Positions 27,601-39,600 of a stretch of 64,000 nucleotides of DNA are shown in pieces. A model generated the notes under the pieces. It did no database searches and was not told where the DNA came from. It was given only the letters and a program-made list of their open reading frames with translations. A program made the translations under genes and the position numbers. The DNA comes from Psococerastis gibbosa (taxonomy: Eukaryota > Arthropoda > Insecta > Psocodea > Psocidae), in NCBI GenBank assembly GCA_963971405.1, contig OZ020491.1, positions 16,610,855-16,674,854 of the forward strand, given 5' to 3'. Position 1 is the first letter of the stretch. Every line of letters starts with the position of its first letter.

Positions 27601-30600
27601 AGCCAACTTCAAAGCGACGTCGGTTATTTTTTTATAAAAATGACCAATATGGGGCACCAAAGGAGGACTTGGCCAGTCGCGGATTTCCTCTACTCACAAA
27701 GGAAGACATGCTGAAGAGCATAGAAAATAATGCTGTGGGGTTTCAGCAATTGGAAATTAGGACTAGGCTACAAGCGCTGATACCAGAGTGGCACTGCGAG
27801 CGAAAGAAAAGGCTGACTGCTAGCAACTTTGGACCTGTTATATGTGCGACAAAGCGAAAAAACATGAACAAGTTCGTACAATCAATACATAAGGGTGCTC
27901 CATCTACAGCGGCCATTACATGGGGAAGGGACAATGAAGAGGTGGCTAGACTCGCGTATGAGTATGCGACTGGCAGCAAAGTTCAGAGGTCTGGATTAGT
28001 TGTAAGGTCAGACTATCCTTTCCTCGCTGCTTCGCCCGACGGTGTCATAGGTGACAACATGCTATTGGAGATAAAGTGCCCTTATTCGGCGATAGGAATC
28101 AGCACACCAGAAGAGGCAATTACTTCGGGGAAACTGAAGTATTTGAAAATCTCCGATGAAGGCCTCATTTTCAACAAGAAAGATAGATACTATCATCAAG
28201 TCCAGGGGCAGCTATTTATGACCAAAAAAAAAACTTGCCACTTTTTCATTTGGACCCCAATGTGGACACTGTGCTTACAGGTGGATAGCGACGCACAATG
28301 GCGAAAGAACATCCCAAAACTACAATCATTTTATTTCGACCACTACTTACCATCAATCTGTCAACCTATATTCTAAACTGTACCAAGTAGCAACTACGGT
28401 CATATCTTTTAAGAAAAAAACAGTCACTTGCAGGACAGCAAATCTAGAAGGAAGGTGTTAAAATATTTTACTGAGAGAAATTCATAACCTCTGTGGAGGA
28501 GTGCTGTGTTAACTTATACAAAACTGTGAGTAGTTTGACATGTGGTTTAGCCGGCCGCCATACCAAGTTGAATCCAGCGGACCAATAGCAGGTTCAAAGC
28601 TGCAGATAACTTGGTCGTGTGCACAGTGCCGGTAGGGAAACATGGTAGGACTTGTCCTGGTCACCTCCGAACTAATCGTGTGACTTCACTGTGTTTCCCA
28701 AGTGGTTCGGAATCCACTATAATCAGGAGGTCCACTGTCCTATGGGCTGGCATGGGACAGACAAGTCGGAGTGCTCTATGGGCCCTAATATGAGGCCTAA
28801 GTCGTTATTAACCCGACGAACACTACTACTAATTTCACATGTGAATAAGAATATAAGTGGCTAGGGGGGGGGGGTGCCTCCTTCCTCCTCCTCCTCCTCC
28901 CCTTTTGTGTAAATTCCTTTTTGAGTTACCGACCTGTGTAAACGCCGACCTCAGAATAGTCACTGATTACCTACCTCACCTCTGAGGGCTCTCACAGAAT
29001 CTGCTTGTATACAATGAATGATCCACTGCTATAGAAGGAACAAAGGTGCTGAGCCTGCGAGATACAATCTTTGAAGTCTACGCAGTTCCACTGAAGATGT
29101 CGACCGCAGATGTTGACGAAACGTTTGGAAGTTCGCTTTTATTTCGACCACGGCCCATCACCCCGGATTCTACAGGTTCTTCATTCTTCCAGGGCAGTAC
29201 TTGGAAGTACGCTTTCAGAACGATCACAGCCTATCATCCCGGATTATACTCAAGAAAGGGAAAGTAGTGCTTCTCGGGTGATAGCAATATTTTGTTTGAA
29301 TAGTTTCTTTTCTTCTCGACAGCAACGGGATGTGATGGGTACATTCTGTGTATATTCTACTATATACTGTATAGGCCATTTATAGGTATTAGTTTTCTAC
29401 AATAGTGCTCACAAATAATTTTCGAAATGCATTCAATTGTTTGCATAAGCCTGTTGGCTGGTGACTAACAAACCCGCATAAGGCGCTGCCTAACTTGATT
29501 TACTACAGTAGTAGCATACCATAATGTACAGTATGATGAATGGCCACATCTACTATTAATCGCAATAAAAGATGATACACTGTACTTGTAAAACGCAATG
29601 TTTTTTTGCCGCAAATTATTGTACAAAGTAGAACTGGAGTAATAATAATGTATTTATATCGTACAAATATGTACTATATAGTACCAATTCCATTGCACAA
29701 AGACAAAAATTTGTCCTTGTGAGAGTTTCCTTGGTGACTTCGTGGAGCTTGAGGAACATCTTATGGAAGAGTAATAGCGCAATGATATCCACAGTAAAAT
29801 TCTACTAATGACTGCATCATTACTCTTCCACAAAAATTTATAAATTATAAAATTAGATACGATATTACTTCCTCCTGTTACACGTTAAGTTACACATTAA
29901 AATATAAGTACAAAATTAAAAGAAGTTATTTAGCTAGTAAGTATGTAAGCAGGTAAAAGATCTGTGGAACAAAGAATAGTGGTTTAACAATTTAGACTGT
30001 ATAGCTCAGTGATCCCATGGAACTTCAGGGCCGTGCCGTCCATTGAGGCAATGAGGCAGCTGCTTCAGGGCGGCACTTCCCGAGGGGCGGCAAAACGACA
30101 AAAATTAATTGAATAACTCACAAACCAAATGTTAAAAATAAATAAAGCATAAATGTTGCCAGTGGCCAGTGGAGAAAGAAGCTTCTCAAAATTGTAAATT
30201 ATAAAAAACTACTTGAGAAACAGCATTAGCCAATCGAAACTTTCCAGCCTGGCAATTCTTTCTATTGAGGCGCCACTGGCGGCTGCTCTTGACTATTCTT
30301 GTCTCATAGACGATTTTGCTATAAACTTAAAGTTAGGAAAGTAAAATTATGGTAGGTAACATGCACAAACCTTCTAAACTCATTGGCGTAAATAGGGGGT
30401 CCTGGGGAAGGGGGGGCTGAGCCCCCCAGGGGCACCCGTAGCCCCCCCCCCAGGATTTCTGCTGACAAAGACGTTATGGAGGGGAAAGGCATAGTATCCA
30501 CAATAACAAAAACAAATTAATCCTTGGTATGCTTATTTTACATGAAAGACAAAAATAATCAACATATTGACCAAATACATTCAAAAAAAATATATTAGTC

Positions 30601-33600
30601 AAAATGCTTACAACCAGAATACTTTAGACATATTTTTCAAACATTTTTTCCGCCGGGGAGATCCCCGGGCCCCCTCAACGGTAGGTTTAGTCGTCGGTAA
30701 AATGTCAACTGTATTGCTTGCAAAATGCGTAAAACCTCACTAATTTGGGCGTATTTATCTATTATTTTCTCCGGGGGAGACCCCGGGACCCGCCGTTTTC
30801 CCGGAGATATCATGCCCAAAACTTGACTAATTTCGGCCCATTTATAAAAAAAAATCTCCGGGAGAGACCCCCGGCCCCCCTGCCCCAGGGTATGGTATGA
30901 ATAAAATGAATAACCTCACTGATTTGGGCCTATTTATCAATTTTTTTAGACCCCTAGCCCCCTTTCACCGCGCCTGGTACCACCATTCTCAACAGGTTCA
31001 ACAATTTGGCCGTCATGCGTAGACTAGGTCGCTGAGCGTGTGAGAACTTGTAAAACAATTTCAGGAAATTAAAAGCAAATTTTAATTTCTAAATTTCTAA
31101 AACAAAAGTTTAATTTTTTTTCTTACTGAACTTGAATATTATAGTGTATAATGTACGTATTATACATTTTAAAAAAAATAAATAATTACAAATCCCTTTC
31201 GGCTCTGGCCGATCAGGTGTAGGGAGATTCCGCTGACCCTGCTTTTCTTCTACGCTACGTAATCTTCTTCTTGAGTTGCAATCTAAGGATTGGTTTGCAG
31301 CGAATGTTTTATTTTTCTCCTCCACTCTTGTCTGTTTTGTGCGGTCCTTTTCAGTTCTTTGTAGGTGTCGCACCCTAGGTCCTTCATGACATCTTCTAGG
31401 TACTCCTTCCTCTGTCGTCCTCTTGAGTTGGTGCCTTCAACCATACCCTCAATTATGTTCTTGATAAGCCCTTCGTGTCTCAGAATATGCCCCATCCATT
31501 TGCCTCTTCTAGTTGAAATGGTGGCCATATAGCTCTTTTTTCGTTTATTCTATGGAGCACTTCTTCGTTGGTTATGTGGTCTCTTCATGGGATTTTCATG
31601 ATTCATCTGTAGCACCACAACTCAAAGGCTTCCAGTTTTTTTTTTTTCTTCATGTTCGTAAATGCACCATGTCTCGCTTCCGCCGTACAAAAGCACACTT
31701 TATGTAATAAAAAATAAAAAATACTTCGTTATTTTTCCGATCACAACATCAACACACAAAACACTCTTGTGTTCCAAATTTCGAACCACAATTCCGACTA
31801 TGAGCTTTTACTTATAAAATTATTTTCACTTTGACTGGATGCCATCTTGAAATGATTGATTTGTCGTAAAAAGTGTTGATTACCATTATCGTAGTTAATA
31901 ATACGGGTTTTCAGTCAAAGTTTAATTCATTCCTCTGCGACCAATATTAACTGTGATATGAATTATATAAGGTTTCAATCGGCCGCCATCTTGTAACGAA
32001 ATAGTGGATCTAGCTGGTTAACAAGCTCCATTTGTGTGATCAATCAAGACATTTGTATGATCAGGGGATCATGAAATGAAAAGTTGTGAAGGAATTTTCC
32101 AGAAGTCGAACCATTGGTCGCCATCTCATTAGGAAGATAAAAGTCACATAATATGCGATACAGGCAGACTTCAGAAGTGAATGAGTAATGAATCTAAGTC
32201 TAGGTCTTAAAGCCGCCCCCCCCCCAATTTAGGGAATTTACGCCAATGTCTAAACTGTAGGATAATATGTTATCTATTGTCTGTAAACATATGTATGCAT
32301 GATACATTAATTGTAAATAATAATAATTAATTGAATACAATGCTGTGGTACTGTAGGCCGTACCGACAATAAAATAGCAGGCTGGTACTGCATAGAGTGT
32401 AAGATATAGTTTTTGTTTGCTTGGAAACAGGCACGTAGGGAGGGGGCTTTGGGGGCTGAAGCCCCCCCCCCCCCAAATGTAAAAAAATTGCATTGTTCAG
32501 TTTAATGTTTCACCTGTAATTTTTTCCTCCCTCTAAAAACACTAAAACTGCTGAAACTGTGTGTTTTTGCGGACCCGCCGTTTTACTGGGGATATTCCAT
32601 ACCCCCCCCCCCGGCCCCTTAGTAGTTAGCCTCCTCCGAAATAAAATCCTGGCTACGTATTTCTAGTGAACAATGTCCACATTTAATTTGATAATTTTGT
32701 GGTGGGTAAAACATACGGTATAATCGTATGTTTTGACGGGGGAACGTAAAATATACCTAGATAATATTGTAATTCTGTGTTGTTTTCTGGTTTATCAATT
32801 ACTTTTTTTAAAAATAGACCACTGTTACCAATTCACACCGTTTCTCAGGAGTGAAATATGTATATTTGCCATGTATATTTGCCAGCCTTAAATGTTCTGT
32901 ACAATAGATTTACACTTCACAGTTATAATTATAACAGTAGGTTATACATTACAATGCCATATTATGTTACTAGTAGTATACAAAATAGGTATCCTCCCCA
33001 TTTTAGCTAACTGAAATGATTATTATCGAATTGCATTCATTAATCACTATGCAACTCAGCCCAGCCAATATTATTGAATAGAGAATAAGAGAATGCTGAA
33101 GTAATAAAATTCAGGGCTGAAGCCTGAGCGCTCAGGCACCGCATAGACGCATAGTAACCAGGTCCAGGTATGGTATACAAGCTGTTTCAAATTTCAAAAG
33201 GTTGGGCCTCTCACCGCGGGCCTCAGGGACAATTCGGATTTCGGACAAAGGATGAATGAGGGGACATCTGTCTGTGTCACATGTGGTTGTAGTTTCTTCT
33301 TTCAGTATCAAAAGCCGATATCTCCACTTTTTCCCGCGCTTTTGCCAAATTCAAATACTATACCGCAGCCTTAANNNNNNNNNNNNNNNNNNNNNNNNNN
33401 NNNNNNNNNNNNNNNNNNNNNNNNNNNNNNNNNNNNNNNNNNNNNNNNNNNNNNNNNNNNNNNNNNNNNNNNNNNNNNNNNNNNNNNNNNNNNNNNNNNN
33501 NNNNNNNNNNNNNNNNNNNNNNNNNNNNNNNNNNNNNNNNNNNNNNNNNNNNNNNNNNNNNNNNNNNNNNNNNNTTAATTCTGCCATCGACCATGAACCT

Positions 33601-36600
33601 TGTAATTAGGATTTTACCGTTTCATCGGTTTGTGGGCTGTTGATATTGACGACAGTCGGCCAGTCTACTGTTCGCACGTGACTGTATTAAATTTTTATTT
33701 TTATTTTTAGTGAGGACGCAGATCATTCAGCCGCCTGTTGACACCCGTGTTCTTTTGGGGCATACCGCTACACTGCAGTGTAAAGTATCCAGCGATCCAA
33801 CCGTGCCCTATCAGATAGCTTGGCAGCACAATGAAACGTGAGTAAACAAGTCACCTATTAGTTTTCTCTAAAAAATGATGTTTTATTCTTGTTTAGTTTT
33901 TAATCAGCAGCAATTAAAATAAGAAAGTCTAATATATTGTATTTTCCAGTCCTATAAAATCCGGATCTAACTCGCGTGTGAATATCCACGATGATGGGAC
34001 ACTGGAGATTCAGGCTGTCCGGGCATCGGACGTCGGCGAGTACGCATGCTCTCTGCACTCGCCCGGAGGCAATGAGACGCGCTCGGGCAAGCTCAGCGTC
34101 ATCGAGCTTCCGTTTCCGCCGAGTCACGTGTCCGCCAAGCGTCTGTCTTCTGCTTCACAGCGCGCCGTTAATGTTTCCTGGACGCCTGCGTTCGATGGAA
34201 ATTCGCCTATTTTACAGTATATTATACAGAGAATTGAGGTAAGAACCTTGGCCTTTGCTGGCATATCCGGTAGCTAACTTTCACTCAGTATATTCCACCA
34301 TATTATATATTTTTCCTGCAAACATTGTCCACGGGGAGAGGAGGGGATTTAGAAATTCAACTCCTCAGTATTCTAGAGAGCCGACTGCTAGCTAGTTATT
34401 AAAAGACTGTGAATCGCGTCATCAAAGTGACAGAGCTGAGAAGTGCTTACAAACAAGTTATGAGCTAACCTACCGTAACTATTTTTTACATGATTTCTGT
34501 CTCAACAGTATTACTTTGACTTACCAGGTTTCGGAGCCGGGCTTATTGCCGGACGCCCTGTTGAATTGGGTGACAGAGCTCAGCAACGTTTCTGCTGACA
34601 CTCGCTGGATTCTGCTTACCAACTTGAAAGCTGCTGTCAGCTATCAGTTTCGGGTTTCTGCTGTGAACAGCGTTGGTGAAGGCCCACCGTCGGAGCCTAG
34701 TAATCTTGTTGTTCTTCCTCAAGAAGGTATGAGGAGTAATGCTTAAATGCACTAGAATTAGCGTACTGATTGCAATTTATGGAAAAATTCTGTTCCATGC
34801 TGTTGGCCGGGGTATTTTGAAATAGCATAAGGTTATCTTCAAATAAGTCCATTAGTCGATATTATGTATTTGGCTAATTACAAAATTATCAAAATAAAGT
34901 TATAGGCCTACCTCATTTTGTTTAAAAATGAAATAAAAATACGTATTTTATTGTAGATACAAAAATGTCCTCTCTAGTTGTTCAAGTAGATCGCATATCT
35001 AACTTTTCCTTTTTCTTCCCTTGCTCTCCTAAGGACAGTTGTCTTATTGAGGTATCGCTGCTTTTACAGCTCTGTCAACGGCGTAGCATAACTGTTTTTT
35101 TTATTCTATCTGCAGCTCCATCTGGCCCGCCGCTCAGTTTTGTTGGCTCTGCTCGCTCCTCTTCCGAGATAATCCTCCAGTGGCAGCTGCCATTGGAGGA
35201 ACACAGAAACGGTCTGATCCTTGGCTACATCATCAGATACCGGCTGTATGGTTACAACGAGAGTCCGTGGACTATTAGAAATAGTACGACTGAAGCTCAG
35301 AAGAGCTATCTTATCACTGATCTCATCACATGGAAGGACTACACTGTTCAAATAGCCGCCTATAACAACAAAGGCGTTGGAGTTTTCAGTAAGGGTAAGT
35401 AGGGAATGGTTGTGTACATTATCTCATTACCCCGTGATTGAATGGGAAGACAACGTCCAAGTATTACCAAAAGTTTTCAACCTTCTGTCCCAAATATTGC
35501 AATAGAGAACATGAGAAAATTCAAGATCGCGTTTATTGAATATATTCAACTAGACTTCCTTGGATTGGAGTGTCTGTAAATGAACTTTGGGAGGTTAATA
35601 AGCATATATACCATTCACCTTAACAAGGACAATTTTTTTTTTTTTTTTTTTTAAATCACGGGGCCTTTCAGCCTGAATGGCGTCGACCTTTAATAGGTCT
35701 TTTGCCACCGTGGTTATCTCAGTCTTCCCATTTTGATACACCCACCAGTCCAATAAATTTTCTGATGGTGCCTATGGGGTCGTTTCTGATGGTTAACGCT
35801 TCTTCTCCTGGGAAGCCCAGGGTCTGAAGGCGTTTTCGTGCCAGCGCCTCACATTCAAGAAGGACGTGCTCTGCTGTTTCATCCTCCATCACACACCATC
35901 GGCACAGTCGGTTTTCTTGTATAATTCCGATCTTGTGGAGATGGGCTCGAAGTTGGCAATGTCCTGTCAGCAAACCAATGACTTTCCTCATCATCTGTCT
36001 CTTTAACGATAACAGGTTTAAGGTAGTCTTCCTGCTAGGTTTTATTCCCAACTTCTGTAAGTTGCGATGTTCTGGCATGGTTCTCCATTCTTCCAGTTTT
36101 TGTTTCTGTACCCATGTACCAACTTCCGTGCGGATGCTTCCGTAGGCTATACCGCATGCTGGTTCTGGTCCTGTCAGGGGTGTCTCTGAGCCCTTTCGGG
36201 CTAGTTCGTCTGCTTTTTCATTCCCTGGCATGGCCTGAATGACCCGGCACCCAAGCGACTGTTACGTTGTTGTGCTTGGCCAGCCTTTGCAGGTTGAGTT
36301 TGCATTCTCGTAGGATTTTTGATTTCGTACGAGATGATTCCAGTGCTTTCAATGCAGCTTGGCTATCTGTGAAAATATAAATGTTGCGGTTGGAATTCCC
36401 TGCCGCTATATTTTCAAGGGCGCACTGCGATATGGCACATACCTCAGCCTGGTAGACTGTGCAGTGTCTTCCTAGGCTTATGCTTGTGGATCTGTCAGAG
36501 TTTATCTCGACTATTCCCGCACCTGTGCCATTGGCAGTCTTGGAGCCATCTGTGTAAAACACTATGTCTCCCTGTTTAACTTTGGCACCTTCCTCCGACC

Positions 36601-39600
36601 ATTCTGTCCTGGAGGGGACTATGGTCTGGAAGGACCGTCGGAAGTTCAACTCAGGTATGATGAAGTCCGACGGCATTAGCATTAAGTTGTTATTGATAAG
36701 TGAGCTTATTTTGGAGTGACCTCTTTGGATATGTTTCCAGTGTCCTGTCTGCTCCAGTCTATAAGCGGATATTCTGGCTTGTCCTTTAATGAACACACTC
36801 AGTGCTGGAAGGTCCAGAAGGGTGTTTAGAGCATCGGTGGGTGTGCTAGACATGGCTCCAGTTATGCAAATGCATGCCAGTCTCTGCACACTGTCTAACC
36901 TGCGTTTTGCAGTGCATTGGTTGACTTTCGTCCACCATATTACAGCTGCATATGTTATGATAGGCCTAATAACTGCTGTGTAGAGCCACATAGTTATTTT
37001 TGGGTTTAGGCCCCATGTTTTGCCCACAGCTCGTCTGCATGCAAATAGGCAGTTCTTTGACTGTGTTATTTTATTCTCCAGGTGAGTGTTCCAGGTAAGT
37101 GTTTTGTCAAGGGTGACTCCCAGATACTTGGCCTCACTCGACCAGGAGAGGGGAGTCCCAAATAGTTTGGGCGGTTGTTCCTGCGTTACCCCACGTCTGC
37201 GGGTGTAGAGGACAAGTTTTGTTTTGTCTGGATTCACCCTAAGTTTTTCTTCCAGACACCAGTTCTCTACCTTCGTACGTCCAAGTATTACCAAAAGTTT
37301 TCAACCTTCTGTCCCAAATATTGCAATAGAGAACATGAGAAAATTCAAGATCGCGTTTATTGAATATATTCAACTAGACTTCCTTGGATTGGAGTGTCTG
37401 TAAATGAACTTTGGGAGGTTAATAAGCATATATACCATTCACCTTAACAAGGACAATAGTCCGCTTTTTTTTCTATGTCAATATTTATTAACATTTTTAA
37501 ATATTAGTTATATAAGTTAAAACTTATATTAGGTATGAAGTGCCACCCTCCCACGCTTCGGCTGGAGGGGGCACAGGTTATTTCACGTTCACATGTTCAT
37601 TTTGTTGAGAAATATACGGTTTTTCTATTCTATTCTATTCTACATGCTACGTAGAAAATGAGCACCCTAAAATTTGTTGTTTTTATTGACTTTTTATTTT
37701 TATGTTTAATTAACAAAGCAAGTCATTAAAGATTTGGCTCATGGAAGTTGTAGAAGACTACTTCATGCATCATGTAACACGAAATATTAAAATTTTGGTA
37801 CCTTAGTTCTTTCATAAATACCAGAACAGACAGGACAGGACTAAATTTCCGCGTATTCTGGGATTTTTGGAAGAACTACAAAACCGAAAAGTAAAAATAC
37901 CCGATTATATGATGCACAAAGTAGTCTTCTACAACTTAAATGAGCCAAATTTTTTAATGACTTGCTGAGTTAATTAAATAAAAAATGAAAAGTATTTAAT
38001 TTTGGGTTGCCGATTTTCTACGTAGCATATCCTCTTAACATATAACCTCTGATGTTGACCTTATAACATTTTGTTTCACAGACTTACGTATAAAAACACG
38101 TGAAAGTGTTCCGGAAGCGCCTCCTGTAGACGTTCATGCCGTCGCCATCAACTCGACAGCCGTGCACGTCTCATGGAAGCCACCTGACCCACAAAAGATC
38201 AACGGTATCAACCAGGGATATAGGATCCAGGCGTGGCGCGGCAGTGAAGAAGCCAAGTCGCTGCGTGTCGTGCCCAGCTTGATCGATCCGTGGGCGGAGC
38301 AGCAGGCACAGCTGGGCGGGCTCGACAAGTTTGCTGAGTACAATATTACGGTGCTGTGTTTCACGGATCCCGGCGATGGGAAAATAAGCGCCCCGGTTTA
38401 CGTTAGAACGCTTGAAGATGGTTAGCTATTACTTTTATTTCCAGTACCCATTTTATTGTATGAGTTGGTGGTGTGTGGCAAACTGCGATCAGGAGGGCAT
38501 TGGACAACGGGTTGCCCAGTAATAAAAAAAACTTGTTTGCTTTAACTTTAACTTGTGAAATACTAAGGGTTAACAATACGAAAAGCAAAATTTTCGTGTG
38601 GCCTCATTGCTCACGGACCAGAAAGTAATTAGTGGCGCTTATGTCACTGCTAACTAATCATCGATACCCTACTAGGAGTGGACACGCTCAAAAAGGGTGG
38701 CATTAGTAGCACTAATAGAAGCAAAGTATTTTGGACAGGAAGCAATGGGCTTACCTAGATCTACCAGTATCTGGGCAACTCCAAGCGACGAGCATACCTG
38801 GTATTGTGATTTCTCCCAGAGAATAATTCTATATTAGCTTTCATGTTCAGTAGGCAATAGTTCTGTACTCCTTATTTCCTATTCAATTGCTTAGATTTTA
38901 AAAATAATTTTGAATAGTTTGGTTTTCCAAATGCCGGTGAAAAATGGCAGCCAACCTGTACCTCAGGCACAATAGGCAAGGCAGTATATGACTGTATATT
39001 ATGTTATGTGTTGGTTACAGTGCCAGAAGAGATAGCAAGTCTGCAGTTCAGCAATGTGAGCGATCGTGCTGTGAAGGTGACGTGGAGCCCGCCAGTCCGG
39101 TCTAATGGCAACCTCCGCGGCTATTCTCTTATATACTCCGTCAAAGACAAGCCTGAGACCAGCAAAGTCCTCAATTTCTCTGCTGAAATTCATGATGTTA
39201 TGGTGGAGCATTTACAGGTGAGTAGGGTTCGGGATTAGTGCATTTGAAATGTGGATATACAGACGAATGTTGTGCAGATCTTGGAGAGATCGTGTCCCTA
39301 ATGCCGACGTCCTGAGGTGAATGGATACAGAATACAGATACCGAGTTGCTGCTGATGTTATGAAACGGAAACTTAAATACTTCGGACATGTGATCAGGAT
39401 CGAAAAATATCGCCTTCTGAATGTTATAATCCAAGTGAATATAGAAAAGCCGAGGGCTCCCGGTAGAAGTACATCCTGGTGGAAAAACATGCGGCAGTGG
39501 CTTGGCATGACTTCCCTTTTCAGAGCAGCAGTCTTCAAGGTCTAAATTGCCATGCCAATCGCCAAACTTCAGTAGAGGCATTTTAAGAAGAGGAAGGTTT

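Larger units (their letters stand above)
18484..33710. other. 15.2 kb sdk intron containing a nested transposase-nuclease gene
   Basis: The largest intron in the window. It contains an inverted-repeat-bounded segment (18571-20184), a foldback at 20470-20715, the nested Mutator/YqaJ gene (22387-28376), G/C-rich repeats of one family (24.7-26.05 kb, 30.37-31.19 kb and 32.16-32.64 kb), a Penelope-like repeat fragment (29050-29250), a LINE fragment (31280-31690) and a 200-N gap (33375-33574). Confidence 0.8.
35395..38081. other. sdk intron with LINE insertion and MITE
   Basis: A 2.7 kb intron made mostly of a truncated RNase H LINE (35634-37276) between 181-bp direct repeats, and MITE B (37644-38028). 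Without the LINE and one repeat copy it would be about 0.86 kb. Confidence 0.85.

Noticed and set aside
26220-28376. The 718-residue frame as a complete single-exon gene starting at 26220
   Set aside because: Conserved-looking residues (VDVHYLFRQL, CDCSFRDM) extend upstream in frame to a splice acceptor at 26125, and two in-phase exons fit further upstream.
33351-33609. Open frames across 33351-33609
   Set aside because: They consist almost entirely of N from the assembly gap.
36789-36983. Plus-strand open frames within 35.7-37.3 kb
   Set aside because: They are antisense shadows of the LINE RNase H and RT frames.
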